Assembly: GCA_020852705.1 (NCBI GenBank)
Contig: JADZAP010000004.1
Location: forward strand, 1-64,000
Reading direction: 5' to 3'
DNA: 64,000 nucleotides
Source: Ignavibacteria bacterium
Lineage (GTDB): Bacteria; Bacteroidota; Ignavibacteria; Tepidaquicellales; OLB5
Positions 56,406 to 64,000 of this stretch are shown here, piece after piece. The notes under the pieces are model-generated. The model searched no databases. It was not told the origin of the DNA and saw only the letters and a list, made by a program, of their open reading frames with translations. Made by a program: the position numbers and the translations under genes. Each line of letters starts with the position of its first letter. Within the stretch, counting starts at the first letter, position 1.

Positions 56406-58619
56406 ATGAAAATGAAATCAATATTTACATTAATATTTTTAGCAAGTTCAATTTTTGCGTCTGGTAATCTTTGGCAGGATGTTCAGCCGGGGAGCTTTGA
56501 AGTTAAAGGGAGTGTTTACATTACACCATTAGTATTCAGAACAGTATATTTGAACAATTCTGAACTATTTTCACTTTTACAATCAGCACCGTCAGAAATA
56601 AATGTGAAGGCAATAAATTCCAATTCAATAATAAACCTGCCTATGCCAAACGGAAAAAATCAGAAATTCCGTTTTTCCGAATCACCTGTAATGGAGGCGG
56701 AACTTGCTGCAGGGCATCCTGAAATAAGATCATTTGTTGGACAGGGAATTGATGACCCTTACGCAACAGTAAGATTTGATATATCACCTCTTGGCTTTCA
56801 CGCAATGGTGCTCTCACCATTTGGCTGTGTTTTTATTGATCCCTTCAGTATGAATGAAACAGAGTACTATATATCATATTACAGAGATGATTTTAGACCT
56901 GCAGCACAAAGACATTTTACCTGTTTAACAGCAGGTGATAACAAACCTGTTATAAACAATTCTACTATTAAACGAACAGGTGAGCAGTTAAGAACTTACA
57001 GACTTGCAGTTGCCACAACAGGAGAATATACAACACTTTTAGGCGGACAGGCAAATACTCTTGCAAATATAAACACTACAGTTAACAGAATAACCGGAGT
57101 ATATGAACAGGATATGTCAGTACGGCTGACACTTATTGCAAATGAAATGGATATTATATATACAAATGGGGCAACTGACCCGTATTCAAATAATAATGGC
57201 AATGCTATGCTAGGAGAGAATCAGTCAAATCTGGATAATGTAATTGGCAATGCTAATTATGATATAGGACATGTATTCAGTACAGGAGGTTTTGGAGGAA
57301 TTGCCGGCTTGACTGTTGTATGTGTAACCGGGCAAAAAGGAAGAGGAGCAACAGGTTCAACAAATCCGGTAGGTGACCCCTGGGCGATTGATTATGTTGC
57401 GCATGAAATGGGGCATCAGTTTGGCGGAAATCACACACAGAATAATTTAAACTGCAACGCTAACCCGCCAACAGCATGGGAGCCGGGCAGCGGAGTAACT
57501 ATAATGGGCTATGCAGGTGTTTGTCCCCCGAATTTAGCTAATAACAGTATCCCATATTTACACGGCGGTAATTTATTTGCTGAAATGCTTCCTAATACAC
57601 AAACAGGTTTGGCAAGTTCATGTCCGGTTGTAACTAATACAGGCAATAACCCGCCAAGTATTACAATGCCTGTAGTTTCATTGACAATACCAATTTCCAC
57701 ACCTTTCAGTTTGACAGGTACAGCAACAGATCCCAATAATGATCCATTAACATATTCATGGGAGCAGTCAAATATTGGACCTCAGGGAAATCCGAATAAT
57801 CCGGTTGGTAATGCACCTATTTTCCGACCGTTTACACCGGTTACAAATGGTACAAGGGTGTTTCCAAAACTATCAGATATAATAAATAACACACAAACTT
57901 TAGGAGAAAGACTGCCAACTTATACAAGATTGTTAAGATTCAGACTTACTGTAAGAGATAACCGTGCAGGCGGGGGCGGTGTTGCCTCTGATGAAATTGT
58001 TTTTGACTGTATAGAAACTGCGGGTCCATTTTTGGTAACTTACCCAAATACAAATGTAACTATTGGCGGTACAATTACCGCAACATGGGATGTTGCCAAT
58101 ACAAACACAGCACCTGTAAACTGTCAAAATGTAAAAATTTCACTCTCAACTGACGGAGGCCAGACATTTCCGACAATTCTGGCTGCTAGTACACCAAATG
58201 ACGGTACCGAGGGTGTAACTTTACCTGCTATTGATAACACAACAGCAAGATTAAAAATTGAAGCTGCTGATAATATCTTTTTTGATATGTCAAATGCTAA
58301 TTTTACAATAACATCATCTATTGGAATTAACAATAATCAAACCGGAACGCCAATTGAATTTGGTTTATCTCAAAATTTCCCGAACCCGTTCAATCCGGTA
58401 ACGATTATTAATTTTGGTTTACCAAAAAAATCAGCAGTTACATTAAAGATATATGATGCATTAGGAAGAGAATCTGCGGTATTAATAAATAATGAGATAC
58501 GGACAGAAGGATTTTATAATATTGAATTTGATGCATCAAAGCTTCCAAGCGGAATTTATTATTACAGATTAGAAGGCGGAAGTTTTACTGACACAAAGAA
58601 AATGATAATGATTAAGTAA
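56406..58619 (+). CDS. T9SS-sorted reprolysin-like metallopeptidase (M12B type)
   Basis: 737 aa. Signal peptide about 1-18. N-terminal pro-region about 20-195. The metzincin zinc motif HExxHxxGxxH is at His333-Glu334, His337 and His343 (VAHEMGHQFGGNHTQNN), with a Met-turn candidate VTIMGYAG. Then an Ig-like/cadherin-like region (TATDPNNDPLTYSWEQ) and a T9SS sorting domain from LSQNFPNPFNPVTIINF (FPNPFNP variant) to KKMIMIK. It should be an exported protease, activated by removing the pro-region. It is monocistronic with a terminator. Confidence 0.92.
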   Translation: MKMKSIFTLIFLASSIFASGNLWQDVQPGSFEVKGSVYITPLVFRTVYLNNSELFSLLQSAPSEINVKAINSNSIINLPMPNGKNQKFRFSESPVMEAELAAGHPEIRSFVGQGIDDPYATVRFDISPLGFHAMVLSPFGCVFIDPFSMNETEYYISYYRDDFRPAAQRHFTCLTAGDNKPVINNSTIKRTGEQLRTYRLAVATTGEYTTLLGGQANTLANINTTVNRITGVYEQDMSVRLTLIANEMDIIYTNGATDPYSNNNGNAMLGENQSNLDNVIGNANYDIGHVFSTGGFGGIAGLTVVCVTGQKGRGATGSTNPVGDPWAIDYVAHEMGHQFGGNHTQNNLNCNANPPTAWEPGSGVTIMGYAGVCPPNLANNSIPYLHGGNLFAEMLPNTQTGLASSCPVVTNTGNNPPSITMPVVSLTIPISTPFSLTGTATDPNNDPLTYSWEQSNIGPQGNPNNPVGNAPIFRPFTPVTNGTRVFPKLSDIINNTQTLGERLPTYTRLLRFRLTVRDNRAGGGGVASDEIVFDCIETAGPFLVTYPNTNVTIGGTITATWDVANTNTAPVNCQNVKISLSTDGGQTFPTILAASTPNDGTEGVTLPAIDNTTARLKIEAADNIFFDMSNANFTITSSIGINNNQTGTPIEFGLSQNFPNPFNPVTIINFGLPKKSAVTLKIYDALGRESAVLINNEIRTEGFYNIEFDASKLPSGIYYYRLEGGSFTDTKKMIMIK

Positions 58620-58640
58620 ATACATTTAAGATAAATTTCA

Positions 58641-58668
58641 AAAACCCCTGTAATATCAGGGGTTTTTT
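58641..58668 (+). terminator. Rho-independent terminator
   Basis: ACCCCTG (58644-58650), TAATAT, CAGGGGT (58657-58663), with an A run before and six T in total after the C/G core. It ends the metallopeptidase gene. Confidence 0.92.
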
Positions 58669-58766
58669 ATTTCTGTAATTTGAAAATTTTAACTATATTG
58701 CGTGTTATTGAATTGAATTTGTCTTTTAAATTGGACATATTTGGTCTGATATAAAATAATATATTA

Positions 58767-59045
58767 GTGATACAAATAAATAATTCGGATAAATTACCCT
58801 TAAATGAAATTACAAAATCTGTTTCAGATTTACAGATTGGAGAAACGGCATTAATCAGCACTGTTGGTGATGATTGTATTGATATTCATTGTCATTGTTT
58901 AAGATTAATGGAACTTGGTTTTACACCCGGGCAGGAAGTAACAATAGTGGCTAAATCACCATTTAAAGACCCTGTTGCAGTTTCAATACGAGGAACAATA
59001 ATAGCATTAAGAAAAAGTGAAGCAGAATGCATTAAGATATTATAA
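58767..59045 (+). CDS. feoA: FeoA ferrous iron transport accessory protein
   Basis: 92 aa from a GTG start. SH3-like FeoA domain about 17-92: ETALISTVGDDCIDIHCHCL, RLMELGFTPGQEVTIVAKSP and VAVSIRGTIIALRKSEA. It acts in the cytoplasm with FeoB. The N-terminal 16 residues are longer than in minimal FeoA; a start at a later codon is not obvious. feoB follows after two bases. Confidence 0.93.
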   Translation: MIQINNSDKLPLNEITKSVSDLQIGETALISTVGDDCIDIHCHCLRLMELGFTPGQEVTIVAKSPFKDPVAVSIRGTIIALRKSEAECIKIL

Positions 59046-59047
59046 TT

Positions 59048-61114
59048 ATGACATTGAAACTGAATCAAAAAGACTGCCATAATACCCTAACAGAATTTAT
59101 TTCAGAAGATGATACACCGGTAATTGCCTTGGTTGGAATGCCTAATTCAGGCAAGACAACATTATTTAATACATTAACAGGATCAAACTTTAAAACATCC
59201 AATTATCCTGGTGCAACTGTAGAGTACTCCACAGGTAAACTAAATGAGGAATACGGATTAAGAGCAAATATAATGGATTCACCGGGAATAATAAGTCTGA
59301 ATCCAAGTTCACCTGATGAAGAAATAGCAATTGACGGATTGTTTAACAATCCAAAATTCGGAGTAGCGGATGTAGTAATAGTAACCTGCGATGTAACACA
59401 GCTTTCACGTCAGTTATTTTTAGTTAATCAGGTAATTTCAACCGGATACAAAACTATTGTTGCATTAACAATGAATGACCTTTTGGATAAGAAACAGATT
59501 TATGTTGATGCAGAAAAATTAGAAACTCTGCTTAAATGTCCGGTTATAAAAATTAACAGCAAGAAAAAATCAGGTATTCAAGAATTAATTAAAACAGCTA
59601 ACTCAGTTTACAAAGAAACAGACCACAGTATTTACAAGACACTAATTCACAAACCACCTATTCCGGATATTGAAGATGTAGCAAGACTGTATGACTATAC
59701 TGAAGAAATAGAACAAAAAGTTATTAAACATTCAAAAAGAGAAATTGATTTAGATGTGATCAATAAAAATACTTTTAAATCACTTTCAAGGATACCTGAT
59801 GCTGGTTCATTAAAATTAGATAAATATTTCCTTCACCCGTTTTGGGGTATAATAATTTTTGTAATTTCTATGGGGATTATCTTTACCTCAATTTTCTGGA
59901 TTGCTCAGCCATTGATGGATCTAATTGATTCAGGTTTCAGTGATCTTAGTACTTTAGTAACAGAAATATTACCTCAAAATACATGGTACAGCGATTTGAT
60001 TACAAACGGTTTGATAAACGGATTTGGTGCTGTAATGGTATTTGTGCCGCAAATTGTTATTCTGTTTATTTTTCTAGGGTTATTGGAAGATACAGGATAT
60101 TTAGCAAGAGCTGCTATGTTAATAGATAAACCGCTTACAAAATTCGGTTTAAACGGAAGATCATTTATACCCATGCTTTCGGGGTTTGCATGCGCAATAC
60201 CTGCAATTATGGCGGCAAGAACAATTTCAAACCGCAGGGAGAGATTTTTAACAATATTGGTAATACCATTAATGAGCTGCAGTGCCAGACTACCGGTTTA
60301 TGCAATGCTGCTTGCATTTCTAGTGCCGCCGGGTAAACCATGGATTGGGGGTATTGGGCTTGGTGCATTATACTTCTTCAGTATAATTTCAGGGGCAGTA
60401 ACGGCGGGTATAATCAATAAGTTCAAAAAGACTAATGAGAAATCAACTTTTATGCTGGAACTTCCTCCCTACCGGCTTCCGGTTTTTAGGCACATATTTA
60501 AAAATACATATTATAAAGCATTAATTTATGTAAAACAGGCGGGACCGATAATTATAGTTTTTTCATTGGTATTATGGGCATTAACATTTTTCCCAAATCA
60601 GGAACCGGTAATACCACCTGAAAAAACTGCCGGTTTAACGGAAGAGGCGGTAACACATTTAAAAGAATCTGAAAGACTAAATACTTCTTATGCAGCAACT
60701 ATTGGGAAATATGTTTTTGAGCCGGTAATTAAACCGCTTGGCTGGGATTGGCGAATTGGTGTTTCGTTAATTTCAGCATTTGCAGCACGCGAAATATTTG
60801 TGAGTGCAATGGCAATAACTTTTGATATAACAGAAAGTGAAGATAATGAAGATAATTTTCAGAAATCAATTTTAGGATCAATGCGAGAGGCACGCTCACC
60901 TGACGGTACAAGACCGCTTTTTACAACTGCCTCAACAATAGCTTTAATAATTTATTTCATGTTTGCTATGCAGTGCCTTTCAACCGTTGCAGTTGCAAGG
61001 AAGGAAACGGGTTCATGGAAGATTCCTTTAATTCAGATAGGTTTATTTACTGCAATGGCATATATTTTTGCATTTATTACATATAGAGGGCTAAATTTAA
61101 TAGGAATCCATTAA
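59048..61114 (+). CDS. feoB: Ferrous iron transporter FeoB
   Basis: 688 aa. GTPase domain about 24-190: G1 GMPNSGKTT (30-38), G3 DSPG, and G4 with TMND where NxxD is NDLLD. Then the membrane part with two Gate motifs (GFACAIPAIMAARTISNRRE; LPVYAMLLAFL) and the C-terminal helices (YFMFAMQCLSTVAVARKETG). It imports Fe(2+) through the inner membrane. No FeoC follows. No clear Fur box could be assigned in the 100 bp before feoA. Confidence 0.96.
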   Translation: MTLKLNQKDCHNTLTEFISEDDTPVIALVGMPNSGKTTLFNTLTGSNFKTSNYPGATVEYSTGKLNEEYGLRANIMDSPGIISLNPSSPDEEIAIDGLFNNPKFGVADVVIVTCDVTQLSRQLFLVNQVISTGYKTIVALTMNDLLDKKQIYVDAEKLETLLKCPVIKINSKKKSGIQELIKTANSVYKETDHSIYKTLIHKPPIPDIEDVARLYDYTEEIEQKVIKHSKREIDLDVINKNTFKSLSRIPDAGSLKLDKYFLHPFWGIIIFVISMGIIFTSIFWIAQPLMDLIDSGFSDLSTLVTEILPQNTWYSDLITNGLINGFGAVMVFVPQIVILFIFLGLLEDTGYLARAAMLIDKPLTKFGLNGRSFIPMLSGFACAIPAIMAARTISNRRERFLTILVIPLMSCSARLPVYAMLLAFLVPPGKPWIGGIGLGALYFFSIISGAVTAGIINKFKKTNEKSTFMLELPPYRLPVFRHIFKNTYYKALIYVKQAGPIIIVFSLVLWALTFFPNQEPVIPPEKTAGLTEEAVTHLKESERLNTSYAATIGKYVFEPVIKPLGWDWRIGVSLISAFAAREIFVSAMAITFDITESEDNEDNFQKSILGSMREARSPDGTRPLFTTASTIALIIYFMFAMQCLSTVAVARKETGSWKIPLIQIGLFTAMAYIFAFITYRGLNLIGIH

Positions 61115-61134
61115 CTGTTTAACTGATTTTACAA

Positions 61135-61165
61135 TTTGATTTTTAAATTTTCCTTATTAAATTTG
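61135..61165 (+). promoter_or_regulatory. Bacteroidota-type promoter for the small secreted protein
   Basis: TTTG at 61135-61138, 19 bases, TAAATTTG at 61158-61165. Full match to the TTTG-N19-TAnnTTTG consensus. Expected start near 61171, leader about 16 bases with GAGG before the ATG. Confidence 0.65.
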
Positions 61166-61187
61166 AAAAATAAATGAGGTAACTAAT

Positions 61188-61544
61188 ATGAAAACAATAA
61201 CAAAGCTGATTTCTGTTTCAATATTATTAATAATAATTTACATAAGTTTTTCAGCAGGAGATGCAAATGCAGGTAAATCCAATTGCGAAGCATATATTTA
61301 TGTATCAAACAATTCATTGTTTGAAATTAATCTGACAATTGACGGATTTCCTTCGGGTAACCTGCTTGTAGGCAAGAGCAAAACATATACAATTAATCTG
61401 CAGAATGATCAGGGAAAAAGGATAAAGGTTAAAGCTGAATATCAGGATCCGGATTACATTGACCCCAAAGCAATTAATTATGTTACCAAAACAAAGGTAG
61501 AGTGTGGCGGAAGTGATTCAGTTTTTGTAGCATTTACAAAGTAA
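61188..61544 (+). CDS. Small secreted protein of unknown function
   Basis: 118 aa. Signal peptide about 1-28 (LISVSILLIIIYISFSAGDA). The mature domain is beta-rich (AYIYVSNNSLFEINLTIDGF, KTYTINLQNDQGKRIKVKAE) with two cysteines that could pair. Not recognised. It has its own strong promoter and terminator, so it is an independent, probably well expressed gene. Confidence 0.75.
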   Translation: MKTITKLISVSILLIIIYISFSAGDANAGKSNCEAYIYVSNNSLFEINLTIDGFPSGNLLVGKSKTYTINLQNDQGKRIKVKAEYQDPDYIDPKAINYVTKTKVECGGSDSVFVAFTK

Positions 61545-61563
61545 GTTTTAATAAATTTCAGAT

Positions 61564-61588
61564 GCCCGGATTACACCGGGCTTTTTTT
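61564..61588 (+). terminator. Rho-independent terminator
   Basis: GCCCGG (61564-61569), ATTACA, CCGGGC (61576-61581), then seven T. Confidence 0.92.
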
Positions 61589-61753
61589 ATGGAAATGGAT
61601 ATAAATAATATAACAAATATTTTGCAAAATTTTATTTTCAATATTTTAAAATTACCTCTTTAGCAAAAATCTGATATTTATAAATCAATATTATTCAAAA
61701 ATTATCAACAAATACTTGGCTTAATAATAAAATAATAAACTTTCCTTTAAAAA

Positions 61754-61784
61754 TTGCAATTATTAAGCAATTAAGTTATTTTTG
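61754..61784 (+). promoter_or_regulatory. Bacteroidota-type promoter for the symporter gene
   Basis: TTG at 61754-61756, 20 bases, TATTTTTG at 61777-61784. Start expected near 61790, about 25 bases before the ATG. The preceding part of the 270-bp gap (61589-61753) is AT-rich with nothing else I can name. Confidence 0.6.
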
Positions 61785-61814
61785 TTAATTATAAATTATT
61801 GCTGATAAAATAAC

Positions 61815-63593
61815 ATGCATATAATAGATTGGGTAATTATAGTATTATATTTCATTATCAGTCTTGGTATTGGATTATATTATTACCGAAAAGCCAGCGG
61901 GAGTACGGAAGATTTCTTTTTAACAGGCAGAAAACTGCCCTGGTGGCTTGCCGGTTTAAGTATGGTTGCAACTACATTTGCTGCAGATACTCCGCTTGCT
62001 GTAACAGAACTTGTTGGTCAAAACGGAATAGCCGGGAACTGGTTGTGGTGGAATATGATGATAGGCGGAATGCTTACAGTATTTTTCTTTGCGAAGCTTT
62101 GGCGCAGAGCAGGGATTTTAACAGATGTAGAATTTATTGAGCTTAGATATTCAGGCAAATCTGCATCATTTCTTCGGGGATTTAAATCGCTTTACCTTGG
62201 AATATTTATGAACTGCATAATTATGGGCTGGGTAAATTTGGCAATGGGAAAAATACTGCTTGGTATGTTTCCGGAATATGTTAATGAAAATAATGTAATA
62301 TACTTTTTAGCACTTGCAATGTTTATAACAGCAGTATATTCTGCAATTTCAGGATTATGGGGAGTAGCAGTAACAGATGCGTTTCAATTTGTACTTGCAA
62401 TGGCAGGATGTATAATATTAGCAATAATTGTAGTAAACTCACCTGAAATTGGCGGAATCAGCGGATTGGAAGCAAAGCTTCCGGAATGGGCATTAAGGTT
62501 TACTCCTCAGATTGGGGGAGAAACGGGAACTTCAAGCGGCGCAAGCGGAATTTTAATGATGACTGTATCAACTTTTCTGGCTTTTATAGGTATTCAATGG
62601 TGGGCTAGCTGGTATCCAGGCGCAGAACCGGGTGGCGGTGGTTATGTAGCGCAAAGAATGATGTCCGCCAAAGACGAGAAAAACTCACTACTTGCAACGT
62701 TGTTCTTTCAAGTAGCCCACTATTGTATTCGCCCGTGGCCATGGATTCTAGTTGGACTTGCAGCAATTGTTTTATATCCAGAGTTATCTATGGCAGATAA
62801 GGGATTAGGTTATGTAAAAGCTATGAACCAATTTCTGCCTGTTGGCTTAAAGGGTTTACTGCTAGCAGCATTTTTTGCTGCATATATGTCAACAATTTCA
62901 ACCCACCTAAACTGGGGAACATCTTACTTTATTAATGATTTTTACAAACGGTTCATACAGCCCGGAAAACCGGAAAAAACTTATGTAAATATTTCGAGGG
63001 TAATGACGATTGTGTTTATGGTTATTTCAGTTTTTGTAACAATGTTTATGTCAACCATTTCAGGTGTGTGGGCTTTTGTGATAGAGTGCGGGGCAGGACT
63101 TGGATTAATACTGATACTTCGCTGGTATTGGTGGAGGATAAATGCAATTTCTGAAATTACAGCAACAGTAACACCATTTATAGTTTACGGCATTCTGCAT
63201 TTTGGCAATTTCAATATAAAGTTTCCCGAAACACTTTTTATAATAGTGCCTGTAACAACAATTGCATGGTTAATAGCAGTATTTGTAACTAAACCGGTTG
63301 AGCCAAGAAAACTAGAACTGTTTTATAAACGGGTTCACCCTGGTGGAATTGGCTGGAAACCTTTCAAAGAAAAACACCCTGAAATAAAAGCAGACCGCGG
63401 GTATCTAGTATTGTTTATTGATTGGGTACTTGGGATAATATTGGTATATATGTATTTGTTTGGAATTGGCAAAATTATTTTAGGCGATAATATTGCGGGA
63501 ATAATATACATTTTACTTGGAACAATTGCGGGATGGATAATTTTGAAACACGTAAATTATCTAGGCTGGGATGATGTTAAATTCACCAAGTAA
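61815..63593 (+). CDS. Sodium:solute symporter family (SSS) transporter
   Basis: 592 aa with about 13-14 membrane helices. The N-terminal IDWVIIVLYFIISLGIGLYY, KASGSTEDFFLTGRKLPWWL and GLSMVATTFAADTPLAV are SSS signatures. WASWYPGAEPGGGGYVAQRM, AAFFAAYMSTISTHLNWGTS (helix 8, sodium site) follow. Substrate (sugar, amino acid, other) cannot be read from sequence. It is alone. Confidence 0.92.
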   Translation: MHIIDWVIIVLYFIISLGIGLYYYRKASGSTEDFFLTGRKLPWWLAGLSMVATTFAADTPLAVTELVGQNGIAGNWLWWNMMIGGMLTVFFFAKLWRRAGILTDVEFIELRYSGKSASFLRGFKSLYLGIFMNCIIMGWVNLAMGKILLGMFPEYVNENNVIYFLALAMFITAVYSAISGLWGVAVTDAFQFVLAMAGCIILAIIVVNSPEIGGISGLEAKLPEWALRFTPQIGGETGTSSGASGILMMTVSTFLAFIGIQWWASWYPGAEPGGGGYVAQRMMSAKDEKNSLLATLFFQVAHYCIRPWPWILVGLAAIVLYPELSMADKGLGYVKAMNQFLPVGLKGLLLAAFFAAYMSTISTHLNWGTSYFINDFYKRFIQPGKPEKTYVNISRVMTIVFMVISVFVTMFMSTISGVWAFVIECGAGLGLILILRWYWWRINAISEITATVTPFIVYGILHFGNFNIKFPETLFIIVPVTTIAWLIAVFVTKPVEPRKLELFYKRVHPGGIGWKPFKEKHPEIKADRGYLVLFIDWVLGIILVYMYLFGIGKIILGDNIAGIIYILLGTIAGWIILKHVNYLGWDDVKFTK

Positions 63594-63664
63594 TATGTTT
63601 TAGCGGGATACATAACAAATACATTTACATGCAAATACATACTAAAAAGAAGAATTAACAATTA

Positions 63665-64000
63665 ATGGGTTTTTCATATTATTACAGGGAATTTATGAGG
63701 TATCTGAAGACAGCTAAATCAGCTGTGTTCAGTTCAACAATAGTAATAGCTTTAGCGGTGCTGCTGCTTGGGATATATCTGACAATTTCAATCAATTCAG
63801 TAAAACTGTTAAAGCTTATTCGTGATAAAGTAGAAATTGATGCATATTTAGTGGATCAGATAAAGCCGGCAGATATTAGTAAACTTACAGCTGAGATAAA
63901 AACTATTGGCGGTGTAAAAAATGTTTCATACATATCAAAGGAAGAAGCAGCAAAAATATTTGCCGAGGAATTTGGACAGGATATTTTAGAGGTATTTGAC
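63665..64000 (+). CDS. ftsX: Cell division ABC permease FtsX (3' end cut by window)
   Basis: 112 codons from the ATG at 63665 to the window edge. The N-terminus (FSYYYREFMRYLKTAKSAVF) precedes a membrane helix (STIVIALAVLLLGIYLTISI), then the periplasmic domain (VEIDAYLVDQIKPADISKL, VSYISKEEAAKIFAEEFG) that in FtsX recruits peptidoglycan hydrolase activators. The FtsE partner is not upstream; the neighbour is an SSS transporter. Confidence 0.88.
   Translation, partial: MGFSYYYREFMRYLKTAKSAVFSSTIVIALAVLLLGIYLTISINSVKLLKLIRDKVEIDAYLVDQIKPADISKLTAEIKTIGGVKNVSYISKEEAAKIFAEEFGQDILEVFD

Overview
The window is low-GC, gene-dense DNA (about one gene per kb, short AT-rich gaps) from a Gram-negative bacterium of the Bacteroidota/Chlorobi/Ignavibacteria group, most likely an Ignavibacteria-type organism. 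Three things support this. Six secreted proteins end in a type IX secretion (T9SS/Por) C-terminal sorting domain carrying the NYPNPFNP motif. At least six genes have a Bacteroidota-type promoter (TTG or TTTG, 19-20 nt, TAnnTTTG). There is also an LPS heptose gene (hldD), GT9 and GT-C glycosyltransferases, a TonB-receptor-like protein and a LolD/LolC-type exporter. The species assignment is inference; no rRNA or tRNA gene was found. Both ends cut genes: a T9SS cargo gene on the left and ftsX on the right.

Layout. 1-4.9 kb: a T9SS cargo gene, a TrmB-family regulator with an operator-like palindrome lying on its own promoter, and a large subtilisin-like T9SS protease. 4.9-12.4 kb: a thiamine operon on the minus strand, read thiC-thiO-thiS-thiG-(small secreted protein)-tenI-thiE-thiD-arfB, headed by a TPP riboswitch and a terminator hairpin. 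ThiC makes HMP-P, ThiO/ThiS/ThiG make the thiazole, TenI aromatises it, ThiD phosphorylates HMP-P and ThiE joins the halves. thiF is not in the window. 12.4-14.8 kb: AlbA-domain protein, ruvX, an HU-like gene with a strong terminator, pgsA. 14.9-20.2 kb: three tandem M16 peptidase genes (two with the zinc motif, one without) and a MoxR ATPase. 20.4-31 kb: M61 peptidase, YggX-type protein, a T9SS cargo gene, a large orphan sensor kinase, YjbQ, NDH-2, RmuC, a TPR protein, YqeY and an unrecognised protein. 31-34.2 kb: a second TrmB gene with a matching palindrome, again directly upstream of a T9SS cargo gene. 34.4-39.5 kb: fmt-def, a tandem pair of DUF2279 proteins, a small basic ORF with rpmB, and a GT2. 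39.7-48.8 kb: hldD, a T9SS cargo gene, two GT-C membrane glycosyltransferase-like proteins with C-terminal TPRs, a methyltransferase and a heptosyltransferase-like GT9 (envelope glycan region). 48.7-54.9 kb: TonB-receptor-like barrel, LolD/LolC, a second barrel-like protein, a lipoprotein and a membrane-anchored thermonuclease. 54.9-64 kb: pyrimidine-nucleoside phosphorylase, a T9SS metallopeptidase, feoAB, a small secreted protein, a sodium:solute symporter and the start of ftsX.

The most promising unexplained signal is the repeated TrmB regulator-T9SS cargo cassette. Two paralogous regulators each carry a TTG-N-TGTAG-(6/7)-CTAC-NN-CAA palindrome at their start, each sits just upstream of a secreted T9SS cargo gene on the same strand, and both cargo leaders share a 12-base string. 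Other points of interest are a tenI gene with no standard start codon covering its N-terminus, an 18-bp tandem duplication that copies a start codon, a hairpin presenting GGGAGGA upstream of the metallopeptidase gene, and two kinds of degenerate intergenic repeat. No CRISPR array, insertion sequence, prophage, defence island or integration site was seen.
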